Origin: Candidatus Doudnabacteria bacterium
GTDB lineage: Bacteria; Patescibacteriota; Doudnabacteria; UBA920; O2-02-FULL-48-8
DNA: 39,059 nucleotides
Direction of reading: 5' to 3'
Assembly: GCA_016199215.1 (NCBI GenBank)
Contig: JACQHB010000007.1
Location: forward strand, 1-39,059
The notes beneath the pieces are model-generated. The model made no database searches and was not told the DNA's origin. It saw nothing but the letters and a program-made list of their open reading frames with translations. Of the stretch, positions 1-9,984 are shown piece by piece; positions within the stretch are counted from its first letter, which is position 1; each line of letters starts with the position of its first letter. The translations under genes were made by a program, and so were the position numbers.

Positions 1-16
1 AGCCGATTTTAATATG

Positions 17-54
17 ATACTGACAAAAAATGCTATAGCATTTTTTGTCAGTAT
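17..54. terminator. 38-bp perfect palindrome, probable bidirectional terminator
   Basis: ATACTGACAAAAAATGCTATAGCATTTTTTGTCAGTAT equals its own reverse complement; A6/T6 tracts on the arms. Confidence 0.6.
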
Positions 55-240
55 GGGGATATTGCGGTTATCAGCTCTCTTCCCTAGTTTTTTGAGGGTT
101 GATTTGACAGAAGCGGAAGCAATTGATAGATTTTGAATAAGATTAATAAGACTGTTTTTCCAAGATTAAAGTGAATCAAGGGTTGGATAATATTTAACAG
201 GTCTTTAAGAACTTTTTTATCTTTAATTTTATTTGCTAAC

Positions 241-3069
241 GTGCCAATTCCTAACCAAAACCCATCCATAAAAAAATTTTTTATTTTGGGAACACTCTGT
301 CTAGGTGTTCTTTTTTTGTCTCCTCAAAAATCTTCTGCCGCGCTGACTTTACCGGTTACTTCCTGCGACCAGCAGTTGGCAAATATGCCGAAAATCAAAG
401 CTGACATGCAACAGGAAGACGGCGCGAAATCTTTCACTTATGGACCTGATAATAATTCTTTTGTCTCTTTAAGCGGCGACGTCGTTACTTTTAATATCAG
501 CGTTCTTTTTGATCCTATGGTTTCGCCAAACCGGGTTATTAGATTTAACGCGTTTAACGCTAACTGTTCCGGGGTTTATGGGAATGCTTTTATCAATTTT
601 TTGACCAGCAACAACACAATTGCTTATAACAAGGCAACCACAGGCCTTAAATTTAACCAGGAAGATGAGTATATGCCGACAATGATGGGATTGCCGCGCT
701 ACATTTGGCTTGAGGTTTGGGATGGCAAGAACGATGGAATTTTTGCAAGTTATTCTTATTTGGTTGATTTAAATGAGCCAGCAAATCCCACAGGGACCAC
801 GGTTGAGGAAGAGCCTATACCGCAACCGGAACCGGATGCAGAACCGGAAGAACAGCCGCAGGAACCCCAAGAACCATCCGGTAAACGACCAGTGTTAATT
901 ATCCCCGGGATAATGGGTAGCGAGCTCTATGAAGGTAATGAAAAGGTTTGGGAGAGAAAGGGCAAAATTGCTTTACACTACAAAGACCAATATTTAATTG
1001 ATAAATTATTATTAGAAGAGAGAGGTCGTTCTGTAAAAACTATCGTTCCTAATGAAGTAATAAAGAAGGTACTGACAGTAGATACATTTGATGGGTTAAC
1101 AAAATATTTTGAAGCTAATGGATATGAAGAAGAGGGAAGTCTTTTCTTCTTGCCTTATGATTGGCGATTAAATTTAGACGATAATATTAATCTACTCAAG
1201 GAAAAAATTGATACGATAAAATTATCCACTCGATTTATTAAGTTAGATTTTATAGTACATAGTATGGGGGGTTTGCTTATAGAAGATTATTTGAATAAGG
1301 AGGGCCTAGAAAGTATCAATAAACTGATTTTTGTTGGGACGCCACAATTAGGTTCTCCTAAATCAGTGAAGGTTTTATTAACTGGCGATACAGGGCTAAC
1401 AAAATATTTACTTAGTCATGAAACTATTAAGGAATTGGGTAGGAACATGACTTCAGTTTATCAATTATTGCCAAATCCTAGGTATTTTCAAATTTTCGAT
1501 CATTATCTAAATTTAATGAATCGTGATTTAAGAACATACGAAAATACGAAATTTTTTTTGAGCGAGGAATTGAATTCTTACCTCCTTGACCAAGCCGATC
1601 TATTTTTTCAAAAGGAGCTATATAATTCTAATTTTGGTGATGCCGGTATCTATAATATAATTGGTTGTGGTTTAAGCACCCAAGCTTCCTATCGGTATGA
1701 TTCTGAGAACAAAAATATAAATAGAATAGGATATACGACTGGAGATGGGACAGTCCCAATGATAAGTGCTCAATATTTAAACATTCCTTTAGAAAATAAA
1801 TTTTATGTGAATAAGGTTGATCATGCTGAGCTGCCAAGTGATCAGAAAGTCAGAGAGCTTATATTAAATTTACTTAATGGGAATTCTTCTTTTGATCCAA
1901 GCAAAATCAGCACTTCTTCCATTTTTTGTGGATTTAAAGGAAAGCAATTTTCTTGGCGAAGCCCTGTAACCATCCATATTTATGATCAAAACGGGAATCA
2001 TGCGGGGCCAACTGATGATGGAGGGTTTGAAAATAATTTAATTGGGGTCGATTATGAAATTATTGGTGGAGAAAAATTCATCTTCATCCCAACAGATGAC
2101 GGGAATACTTACACAATTCAGGCGACCGGTGATGAAGTAGGAACCTTTGATTTAGTAATGTCAGATATTGATAACGGTGAAGCAACTGGCTCGACTGTTT
2201 ATAATGATGTTCCGATTACAGGTTCCAGCCAGATTAATGTAGATATTAGCGGGATAATCAGTCTTGATTTTGCTGGGGATGGAAGTTTCGAAACTCTGGA
2301 ACCAAGTTCCAGTTTAACCGGAGATGCGGTTGATGATCTAACTGCGCCTGAGACTGTTTATACTATTGATGGGGATAAGGGCGTTAACGGGAACTATATA
2401 AATAGTGCTACAATTACATTACAAGCGACTGACGATAGTTCCGGGATCTTGGAAACAAAGTATTCAATTGATAATTCTGCATACGAAGTATATACAGGCC
2501 CTGTTATTCTTAACGAAAACGGCGCTCATAGCTTCAGCTTCTATTCAGTGGATAAGGCTGGGAACAATGAAACTGTTCAGCAGATTCAAGGAATAATAAT
2601 AGAGCCAGATCTTTCAAACAGTATTGGCGGAGGGAGTTATGCCACTGATCCTGGTCAACAACAAAGAGAAGGCCAAGTTTTGGGAGAGAAAACTGAAAAG
2701 AAAATCGAGGAAAAAGAAAAATTAAAGGATGGAACGCTAGTCCTGGATTCAACAGACGGAAGAACAGTATATATGATCGGAACCGGTGGGAAGAAATACG
2801 GATTTACGTCGCAAGAAATTTTCTGGGGATTGGGATACAGTTTTGAAAATTTGGTAACCGAGGATGTAAGCAATTATGAGCTTGGCGGGTTAGTTGACAC
2901 AGTTGAACGAGCACATCCGGATGGAAGTTTGGTCGTTGATAAAGATGGGGTGGTCTGGTTTATTAATTTTGGCCATAGAGCACTTGTTGATAGAAAGGAT
3001 TTTCTGAGTTTCAATAACAAGCAATTAGTTATTATTAATAACCATGATTTAAAATTAATAACTTTATGA
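241..3069 (+). CDS. Secreted LCAT/lipase-like alpha/beta hydrolase with C-terminal repeat-like domain
   Basis: GTG start, hydrophobic N-terminus; PVLIIPGIMGSELY oxyanion-type motif, nucleophile elbow FIVHSMGGLLIEDY, FVGTPQLGSPKS; C-terminal DGTLVLDSTDGRTVYMIGTGGKKYGFTSQEIF module. Confidence 0.8.
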   Translation: MPIPNQNPSIKKFFILGTLCLGVLFLSPQKSSAALTLPVTSCDQQLANMPKIKADMQQEDGAKSFTYGPDNNSFVSLSGDVVTFNISVLFDPMVSPNRVIRFNAFNANCSGVYGNAFINFLTSNNTIAYNKATTGLKFNQEDEYMPTMMGLPRYIWLEVWDGKNDGIFASYSYLVDLNEPANPTGTTVEEEPIPQPEPDAEPEEQPQEPQEPSGKRPVLIIPGIMGSELYEGNEKVWERKGKIALHYKDQYLIDKLLLEERGRSVKTIVPNEVIKKVLTVDTFDGLTKYFEANGYEEEGSLFFLPYDWRLNLDDNINLLKEKIDTIKLSTRFIKLDFIVHSMGGLLIEDYLNKEGLESINKLIFVGTPQLGSPKSVKVLLTGDTGLTKYLLSHETIKELGRNMTSVYQLLPNPRYFQIFDHYLNLMNRDLRTYENTKFFLSEELNSYLLDQADLFFQKELYNSNFGDAGIYNIIGCGLSTQASYRYDSENKNINRIGYTTGDGTVPMISAQYLNIPLENKFYVNKVDHAELPSDQKVRELILNLLNGNSSFDPSKISTSSIFCGFKGKQFSWRSPVTIHIYDQNGNHAGPTDDGGFENNLIGVDYEIIGGEKFIFIPTDDGNTYTIQATGDEVGTFDLVMSDIDNGEATGSTVYNDVPITGSSQINVDISGIISLDFAGDGSFETLEPSSSLTGDAVDDLTAPETVYTIDGDKGVNGNYINSATITLQATDDSSGILETKYSIDNSAYEVYTGPVILNENGAHSFSFYSVDKAGNNETVQQIQGIIIEPDLSNSIGGGSYATDPGQQQREGQVLGEKTEKKIEEKEKLKDGTLVLDSTDGRTVYMIGTGGKKYGFTSQEIFWGLGYSFENLVTEDVSNYELGGLVDTVERAHPDGSLVVDKDGVVWFINFGHRALVDRKDFLSFNNKQLVIINNHDLKLITL

Positions 3070-3350
3070 AAAAAAATATTCTTTTGCTTTTAATGTTTTA
3101 TTTTATACCTAATTTAGTAATTGTATGGTTATATCAGCAGAATGTAAGATTAGGACAAAATAGTTATATTCTCGATTATAAGAATCTACTTATATTTATT
3201 CTAGCGTTAACTCTCCTTTCACCAATTTTTATAGTAATTGACTCAATAAGCAGAAAGTCAAGTCACGCTTGGATTCTAATTTCCTTAATTTTAATAATTT
3301 TAACAGCCGGGTACATTTATTTCTTATACTCTTTTAAAGGGTTTTTTTAA
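3066..3350 (+). CDS. Small multi-TM membrane protein
   Basis: 94 aa, three hydrophobic stretches, ATGA overlap with the upstream gene. Confidence 0.55.
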   Translation: MKKNILLLLMFYFIPNLVIVWLYQQNVRLGQNSYILDYKNLLIFILALTLLSPIFIVIDSISRKSSHAWILISLILIILTAGYIYFLYSFKGFF

Positions 3351-3365
3351 AAGAGTATAATTTTT
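3324..3365 (+). terminator. Rho-independent-like terminator
   Basis: TTATACTCTTTTAAA / TTTAAAAGAGTATAA 15-bp perfect stem followed by TTTTT; overlaps the stop of the 94-aa ORF. Confidence 0.7.
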
Positions 3366-3392
3366 GACAAAATGGGGGAAAAGTCCTATAAT
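3364..3392 (+). promoter_or_regulatory. Consensus sigma70-type promoter for the pilus operon
   Basis: TTGACA (3364-3369), 17-nt spacer, TATAAT (3387-3392). Confidence 0.75.
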
Positions 3393-3467
3393 AAATAGGA
3401 CTTTTTGTGTATTTGAGATCCCAAAACAGGTTCGGGATTGCGTTTTTAAGAAAGAAAAACAAAACCA

Positions 3468-5216
3468 ATGAATTTAGATGTCCAGGAATTGAAAAGGGCC
3501 GTGGTTGGCAAAAAACTTGTCACAGTTCACGCTTGGAATGATTTGGTCAAAGAAGCCGTGGAGAAAAAAGCGGACTTAGCTCAGCTGTTGATCGAAAAAA
3601 AGATCTTGGACGAGGAAGCGTTGGCCCAAATTTCGGCCGGCTTTTTAGATTCCGAGTTTGTTGACCTAAAACAACTTGGGCAAATTTCCAAGGAAGTTTT
3701 GCTGTTGGTGCCGGAGCCGATCGCCCGGCGTCACGGCGTGATCGCTTTTGGCAAAGAAAAGGACAAACTTAAGCTTGCAATGATCGATCCCAATGACTTG
3801 GAAACCAGGGACGCGATCAAGAAAAAAACTGACCTAGTAGTCGAGCCTTATTTGATTTCCAAAGGATCACTTGATTACGGATTGAAGCAATACCATACTT
3901 CGTTGGAGGCGGAATTTGCCAAAATCGTTTCCAAACAAGACACCGCGGACGAGAAACAAAAGCAGGACGTAAACGAGAAGCTCAAGGAGATGGCTGAAGA
4001 AATCCCGGTTGTCCGGGTCGTGGACACGCTTTTGGAATACGCGATTTTTGAAAAAGCCTCGGATATCCATATAGAGCCGCAAGAAAAAGAGGTAATCGTC
4101 CGCTACCGAATTGACGGCGTGCTGCATGATGCCATGACCCTGCCAAAAGTGATCCAGCCGGCGTTGGTCGCCCGCATCAAGGTTATTGCCAATCTCAAGA
4201 TCGACGAGCATCGTCTGCCGCAGGACGGCCGGTTCAAAATCCAAAAAGACGAATATAATATTTCATTCCGCGTCTCCACCATTCCGGTGTTTGACGGGGA
4301 AAAAGTCGTGATGCGTCTGCTGGATGAATCGGCCAAAGCCATGAGTTTGGAAGAATTGGGATTTTTCCACCGCAACTACGAAACGATCATCCGGAATGTC
4401 AAAAAACCCCACGGGGCTTTGCTGGTCACAGGGCCTACGGGCAGCGGAAAGTCCACGACCCTTTATACGATTCTTTCCATGTTAAATACGAAAAACGTAA
4501 ATATTTCAACGATTGAAGACCCGATTGAATACAGGATTGAGGGGATCAACCAAATGCAGGTGAATCCGAAAATTGGGCTGACTTTTGCCCAGGGGTTGCG
4601 CGCGCTTTTGCGCCAAGACCCCAACGTGATTATGATCGGTGAAATCCGCGACACTGAAACCGCGGAAGAAGCAGTGCACGCCGCGCTTACCGGCCATATA
4701 GTGCTTTCCACCTTGCATACCAACAACGCCGGCGGCGCGCTCCCCAGGCTTTTGGATATTGGCGTTGAGCCTTATTTGATTGCCTCCACGGTCAATGCCG
4801 TGGTCGGCCAGCGCCTGACCAGGCAGATCTGCCAGGATTGCAAAATCGAGGACAAGATAGACGCCAAAGAGGAAGAGGAACTGCGCAAGGAATTTAATAT
4901 CGACGTCCTGCTTGCAGTCATGAAGCGGGAGGGGTTTATAGAAAAATCGGTCAAGACTTTATCGGAGCTGACTTTTTACAAAGGCAAGGGTTGCGACAAG
5001 TGCGCGCATACCGGATACAAAGGGCGAAAAGGAATTTTCGAAGTTTTGGAAGTTAGCGCCGAAATCCAAGACCTGATCCTCAAGCATGCTCCTACCAGCC
5101 AGATCCAGGACAAGGCAGTGGAGGCCGGAATGATTCTGATGTGGCAGGATGGATTCATCAAGTGCATTCAAGGCAGGACCACGATAGAAGAAATTTTGAG
5201 GGTAAGCAAGGAATAA
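3468..5216 (+). CDS. pilB: Type IV pilus assembly ATPase PilB (GspE family)
   Basis: Walker A GPTGSGKSTTLY, Asp box, Walker B RQDPNVIMIGEIRDTETAE, tetracysteine CQDC...CDKC; GspE N-domain. Confidence 0.95.
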   Translation: MNLDVQELKRAVVGKKLVTVHAWNDLVKEAVEKKADLAQLLIEKKILDEEALAQISAGFLDSEFVDLKQLGQISKEVLLLVPEPIARRHGVIAFGKEKDKLKLAMIDPNDLETRDAIKKKTDLVVEPYLISKGSLDYGLKQYHTSLEAEFAKIVSKQDTADEKQKQDVNEKLKEMAEEIPVVRVVDTLLEYAIFEKASDIHIEPQEKEVIVRYRIDGVLHDAMTLPKVIQPALVARIKVIANLKIDEHRLPQDGRFKIQKDEYNISFRVSTIPVFDGEKVVMRLLDESAKAMSLEELGFFHRNYETIIRNVKKPHGALLVTGPTGSGKSTTLYTILSMLNTKNVNISTIEDPIEYRIEGINQMQVNPKIGLTFAQGLRALLRQDPNVIMIGEIRDTETAEEAVHAALTGHIVLSTLHTNNAGGALPRLLDIGVEPYLIASTVNAVVGQRLTRQICQDCKIEDKIDAKEEEELRKEFNIDVLLAVMKREGFIEKSVKTLSELTFYKGKGCDKCAHTGYKGRKGIFEVLEVSAEIQDLILKHAPTSQIQDKAVEAGMILMWQDGFIKCIQGRTTIEEILRVSKE

Positions 5217-5330
5217 TGCAAAGATCAAAAATCAAAAATCAAAATGTAATTAAAAAAGCAAAAAGAACAATAAGTTTTAATTTTGCATTGTCATTTTGCA
5301 TTTTGCATTTTGACTTTTGAATTTTTAGTC
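5217..5330. repeat. AT-rich imperfect inverted repeat between pilB and pilC
   Basis: ATCAAAAATCAAAAATCAAAATG on the left, CATTTTGCATTTTGCATTTTGACTTTTGAAT on the right. Confidence 0.6.
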
Positions 5331-6545
5331 ATGCCGGATTTTAATTACATCGCCAGAAGCAGAGAAGGAGTCTTGGAAAAAGACGTGCTTTTTGCCCAGA
5401 ACGAAAAAGCCGTGGCTGATGTATTGCGCGCCAAAGGCCTGATCCCGACTTCGATCAAGGTTTCTAAAAAAGCGATCGACTGGAAAGAAGCGGCCGAGTA
5501 TTTCCAGCGGATCAAGCTGCTGGACAAAATCAGCTTTATCAAAAATTTGGGAGTAATGATTAAGGCGGGTCTTCCCGTGTCCAAGAGCCTTAAAATTTTG
5601 GTGGAGCAGACGCCGAACAAAAAATTAGCAAAAATAATCGCGGACATTTCAAGGCAGGTGGAGGGCGGGCATAGCTTGTCCGACTCCGTCCGGCGATACC
5701 CCAAAGTTTTCTCCCCGATTTTTGTCAGTATGGTCGGGGTGGGCGAGGTGTCGGGAAACCTTGAGCAGAATTTGGCTTATTTGGCGGATCAGCTGCAGAG
5801 GGATTATGACCTGATGTCCAAAGCCCGGGGAGCTTTGACTTATCCGATTGTGGTTTTGGTGGCGCTGGCTATTGTCGGGTTTTTGATGTTTACCTTTGTG
5901 CTTCCAAAGCTGACCAGCACTTTCAAGGATTTCCAGGTCGAATTGCCGTTCATGACCAAAGTCGTGATCGGGGTAGTGGATGTGTTTGCCCATTGGGGAA
6001 TCTTGATTTTAATTTTGATAGTGGTCGGGGTGTTTGGGTTTATTTCCTGGCGCAAAACCCCCGGAGGAAAAAAAATTATCCATAAACTGGTCTTATATAT
6101 TCCAATCGCGTCCGGAATTGTCGCCAAAATCAATCAAGCGAGATTTGTCCGCGTGCTTTCCTCGCTGATCAAAAGCGGTATGCCGATAGTTGAAGCGTTG
6201 GATGTTTCTTCCAACGTGGTCGGCAACATTTATTATCAGAAAGTGATTTCTGACGCGTCTTCCAAGGTGAGAGTCGGTTCGCCAATGGCTTTGGCATTCA
6301 AGAAAAATCCGAAATTGTTCTCAAATCTTGTGGTGCAGATGATGGAAGTGGGGGAAGAGTCCGGCACTACCGAGGTGGTCCTTTCTGAAGTCGCCAATTT
6401 TTACGAAGCCGAGATCGACCAGACCATGAAAAATTTATCCTCGATTCTTGAGCCGGTGATTATGATGGTAATCGGCGCCGTGGTTGGCCTTTTGGCAGTC
6501 GCTTTGATTACGCCAATTTACAATATTACCCAGAATATTGGTTAG
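5331..6545 (+). CDS. pilC: Type IV pilus inner membrane protein PilC (GspF family)
   Basis: Two GspF domains (FIKNLGVMIKAGLPVSKSL; RFVRVLSSLIKSGMPIVEAL), TM segments; start taken at ATGCCGGATTTT, downstream of the ORF-track start. Confidence 0.92.
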   Translation: MPDFNYIARSREGVLEKDVLFAQNEKAVADVLRAKGLIPTSIKVSKKAIDWKEAAEYFQRIKLLDKISFIKNLGVMIKAGLPVSKSLKILVEQTPNKKLAKIIADISRQVEGGHSLSDSVRRYPKVFSPIFVSMVGVGEVSGNLEQNLAYLADQLQRDYDLMSKARGALTYPIVVLVALAIVGFLMFTFVLPKLTSTFKDFQVELPFMTKVVIGVVDVFAHWGILILILIVVGVFGFISWRKTPGGKKIIHKLVLYIPIASGIVAKINQARFVRVLSSLIKSGMPIVEALDVSSNVVGNIYYQKVISDASSKVRVGSPMALAFKKNPKLFSNLVVQMMEVGEESGTTEVVLSEVANFYEAEIDQTMKNLSSILEPVIMMVIGAVVGLLAVALITPIYNITQNIG

Positions 6546-6556
6546 AGTATAGAAAT

Positions 6557-6964
6557 ATGGGTCCAAATTCCAAATTCCAAATTCCAAATTCCCAAAAGGG
6601 GATCAGCCTGATCGAAGTAATCATCAGCATGTTCATGCTGGCAGTGCTGTTGACGCTGTATGCCGCGGCCATGAACACCCTTGCCCAGACCAAAAAATTG
6701 AAATACGAGGATCTGGCCTACCACGTGGCCAGCAAAAAAATGGAAGAGCTGCGCGCCACTTCTCTTGACTCCCTGCCGTCATCCGGTGCTGTGACGGATC
6801 CAATGCTCGCGCAGATCCCCTCCGGCAGCGCGGATTTTTCCGTGGCTGATTACGGCGGTTTTTCAGGAATGAAGGAAATCGTGGTAACCGTGAACTGGAA
6901 CGACGGTGGGGCAAAGCAGGTCCGGTTGCAGACCCTGGCCGGATCAGGAGGGATTAATCCGTGA
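6557..6964 (+). CDS. Type IV pilin-like protein (PilV-type minor pilin)
   Basis: Prepilin cleavage motif KGISLIEVIISMFMLAVLLTLYAAA. Confidence 0.85.
   Translation: MGPNSKFQIPNSQKGISLIEVIISMFMLAVLLTLYAAAMNTLAQTKKLKYEDLAYHVASKKMEELRATSLDSLPSSGAVTDPMLAQIPSGSADFSVADYGGFSGMKEIVVTVNWNDGGAKQVRLQTLAGSGGINP
6563..6590 (+). repeat. Tandem heptamer (CCAAATT)x4 inside the pilin-like CDS
   Basis: Four exact 7-bp units encoding part of PNSKFQIPNS. Confidence 0.85.
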
Positions 6965-7521
6965 AGAAATCCCGGCCAGATTCCAATCAAAAAGGTTTTA
7001 CTCTGATAGAAATGCTAGTCGTGATCGCTATCGTGGGCGTAAGCCTTTTGGTCTTGGCAAATTTGTTTATTGGCCAGAACCGAATTTACAGGACGCAAAC
7101 CGCGGAGCTGAATGTCACCGGCGATGCCCGCGCCTCGTTGGACGATATAGACGCTTACACAAGATCCTCCCACAGGGTGCTGGCATCTTACGATTCATAT
7201 GCTACTGGTGTTCAGACTTTGGTTTTGCAAGTCCAATCCGTAAACGCTTCCAATCAGCTGATCGGGGGAAGCTATGATACGGTGGTTTATTATCTTTCCG
7301 GCTTAACTTTTTACCGTCAAATTTTCCCCGCGGCCGCAAGCGCCAGGACGGCATCAATAAAAAAGCTGGCAGCCAACGTTACTGGCTTGAATTTTTCCTA
7401 CAACAACCAAGACCCAATCCTGGCCAGCCAGATTACCACTGACCTGACCATCCAGGAATCAGCCGGGATCCAGACCAGGAGCATTACCTCGTCATCGAAA
7501 TCTTATTTAAGGAATTTTTAG
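6961..7521 (+). CDS. Type IV pilin-like protein (PilW/PilE-type)
   Basis: KGFTLIEMLVVIAIVGVSLLVLANLF prepilin motif; GTG start overlapping upstream stop. Confidence 0.85.
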   Translation: MKKSRPDSNQKGFTLIEMLVVIAIVGVSLLVLANLFIGQNRIYRTQTAELNVTGDARASLDDIDAYTRSSHRVLASYDSYATGVQTLVLQVQSVNASNQLIGGSYDTVVYYLSGLTFYRQIFPAAASARTASIKKLAANVTGLNFSYNNQDPILASQITTDLTIQESAGIQTRSITSSSKSYLRNF

Positions 7522-8871
7522 ATGAAGAAACAAGACGGACAGATAATCATTATCGCGCTAATTTTTATGACACTCGTCACTGTAGCTGTCGGCTCTTTGG
7601 TCGGGTATGCCGCGGTTCAGATCAAGGGGCACAAACAGGCGGTGGCAAGAGCCCAAGCCTTAAGCATCGCTGAAGCTGGATTGGAAGCGGCTGTTTGGAA
7701 ACTGAATAACCAGGTCGGCTACAGCGGAGAAACTGGTACATCCTACTCAAACGGCTCTTATACTATTACCGTCGCGGACATTGCAGGCAATTCCAAACTG
7801 GTTAAAGCTGAAGCCGTGATTGGCAATTTAGGCAGAAGAACGGTGCAGGCAACCGTGGCAACCGGAACGACCAATGTCGCGTTTAACTACGGAGTCCAAG
7901 TCGGCGAAGGCGGGCTTGAGATGGTTAACAGCTCCAAAATTATCGGTAATGTTTATTCAAACGGCAATATAGATGGGGCAAATTCCGCAAGGATTCAGGG
8001 CACCGCGGTTTCCGCGGAATACTTTATTGAGGGCATGCAAGTAGATGGCAATGCCACAGCCAGATCAATTCAGAATTCTACGATTGGCGGAAGCGCCAAT
8101 ACCTACGGACTGGCCAGTTCCACGGTCGGAGGGAATGTGGTGGCAACAACGATGTCGCAATGTACCATTGGAGGAAACGCGATTTTTGACTTGAAAGTCA
8201 CGTGCACTATTGGAGGAAATCAAACCGTTCCCAATCCTGATGAATTTGTCGATCCGGAAAAAATCGCGATGCCGATATCTGATGAGCAAATTGATGCCTG
8301 GGAGGAGGAGGCTGAAGCTGGCGGAGTGATCAGCTCGCAGAATTTATCAGACGGCACCACCAGCCTTGGGCCCAAAAAGATTGACGGCGACCTGATTTTA
8401 TCAAATGACGCCACGCTGATTGTAACCGGAACTTTGTGGGTTACTGGAAAGATTGAAGTTAAGAACAGGGCGATCATGCGCTTATCTGAAAGTTTTGGAA
8501 CTTCCAGCGGAGTTGTAATTTCTGGGGTGGATGGAAGCACGACAGCGGGCTATATCGAAATCGACAACACAACGCAGCTCCTAGGCTCAGGAACCGCGGG
8601 CAGTTATATTATGCTGTTGTCACAGAAAGAAGGAACAGGCTCAAACGCGATCAATATGAAGAATGGGACATCCAGCGCGGTACTTTATGCCGGTGAAGGA
8701 ATGATCGAAGTCAACAATAGCGGGACCTTGAAAGAAGTGACTGCGTATAAATTAAGGATCACCAACACCGCCACGATAACTTACGAATCAGGGCTTGCCA
8801 ACGCGCAGTTTTCTTCGGGCCCGAGCGGAGGTTGGGAAATCCTTGATCAGTCGTGGCAGTTAATACAATAG
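7522..8871 (+). CDS. PilX-like pilus assembly protein with polymer-forming/beta-helix-like C-terminal region
   Basis: N-terminal GQIIIIALIFMTLVTVAVGSLVGYAA...ALSIAEAGLEAAVWKL; glycine-rich repeats (STIGGSANTYG, STVGGNVVA, CTIGGNAIF). Confidence 0.75.
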   Translation: MKKQDGQIIIIALIFMTLVTVAVGSLVGYAAVQIKGHKQAVARAQALSIAEAGLEAAVWKLNNQVGYSGETGTSYSNGSYTITVADIAGNSKLVKAEAVIGNLGRRTVQATVATGTTNVAFNYGVQVGEGGLEMVNSSKIIGNVYSNGNIDGANSARIQGTAVSAEYFIEGMQVDGNATARSIQNSTIGGSANTYGLASSTVGGNVVATTMSQCTIGGNAIFDLKVTCTIGGNQTVPNPDEFVDPEKIAMPISDEQIDAWEEEAEAGGVISSQNLSDGTTSLGPKKIDGDLILSNDATLIVTGTLWVTGKIEVKNRAIMRLSESFGTSSGVVISGVDGSTTAGYIEIDNTTQLLGSGTAGSYIMLLSQKEGTGSNAINMKNGTSSAVLYAGEGMIEVNNSGTLKEVTAYKLRITNTATITYESGLANAQFSSGPSGGWEILDQSWQLIQ

Positions 8872-8898
8872 GTTATAGTTGTAGTATAATAAAAGCAG

Positions 8899-9984
8899 AT
8901 GTTCAACCTTTTGGGAAACAAAAAAATTGAAGCTTTCGGCCTGGATATTTCCAACGTTTCGATTAAGGCCATGATGCTCGGAAAGAAAAACAACGGGCTT
9001 TTTCCTTTGGCTTTTTCCGACATACAAATTCCCGGCAACATCATCTCAAACCATATGATTACCAATGAGGAAAAGCTTGCGGACCAGATCAAGCGAGCCG
9101 TGTCAGCCGCGGGCAAAATTTCCTCCAAATACGTGGTCGCCTCCGTGCCGGAAGCCAAATCTTTTGTCCGCCTGCTTAATCTGCCCAAGCTTTCCGAATC
9201 AGAATTGGATAGCTCCATCCCCTGGGAGTTGGAAGCCGATATTCCGGTGCCTGTGGACCAGGTTTACCTTGATTGGATGATTATTAACCAGCAGGGGGAC
9301 AAGCTGGACGTGCTGGTTATGGCCACTCCCAAGGATTACGTGGACACCTTGGTCTCTTCAATAAAGTCAGCCGGGTTCAAGCCTGCCGCCCTGGAACTGG
9401 AATCGCAGGCCACAGCCAGAGCGCTGGTTTCATCCGTGGATTCGTCTTCCGCTGTCTTGATTTTGGATATAGCGAGCATTTTGACAAGTTTTGTAATTAT
9501 TGAAAACGGGGTTTTGCAATACACGTCAAGCATTCCGCTGGGGGGCAACGCCTTGACCGAAAGCATTGCCAGAAACTTGGGGGTTTCCGCACCTGATGCG
9601 GAAAAAATGAAACGAGAATTAGGGCTTCTTTCGGACACCAAAAAAGGCAATATTCGGCAGGCAATCCTTCCGATCCTTGATAATATTGTTGATGAAATAA
9701 AAAATGTTGCCCGCTTTCATGAGGAGCATTCCGTGGGCAAAAAACCGATCAGCAAAGTGATTCTTGCGGGGGGTGGCGGAAAGCTGCTTGGCATCACCGA
9801 TTATATTTCAGCCCGCTTAAACCTGGGTGCGGCAAAACCGATTGGCCGAGTAGTGCTTGGGGATCCTTGGGTCAATGTGATTGATTCATCTATGAAGGAG
9901 CAAATCCCGCTGCCAAAAGAGCAAGCCCTTGGTTTGGCTACCGTAACCGGCCTTGCGCTGAGAGGGGCAAGCTATGCCCAGTAA
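8899..9984 (+). CDS. pilM: Type IV pilus assembly protein PilM
   Basis: FGLDISNVSIKAMML actin-like start, VASVPEAKSFVRLLNLPKLSESELDSSIPWELE, VILAGGGGKLLGI. Confidence 0.92.
   Translation: MFNLLGNKKIEAFGLDISNVSIKAMMLGKKNNGLFPLAFSDIQIPGNIISNHMITNEEKLADQIKRAVSAAGKISSKYVVASVPEAKSFVRLLNLPKLSESELDSSIPWELEADIPVPVDQVYLDWMIINQQGDKLDVLVMATPKDYVDTLVSSIKSAGFKPAALELESQATARALVSSVDSSSAVLILDIASILTSFVIIENGVLQYTSSIPLGGNALTESIARNLGVSAPDAEKMKRELGLLSDTKKGNIRQAILPILDNIVDEIKNVARFHEEHSVGKKPISKVILAGGGGKLLGITDYISARLNLGAAKPIGRVVLGDPWVNVIDSSMKEQIPLPKEQALGLATVTGLALRGASYAQ

Noticed and set aside
4103-4726. Minus-strand ORFs inside pilB
   Set aside because: Fully nested antisense to a strongly supported CDS, no family motif.
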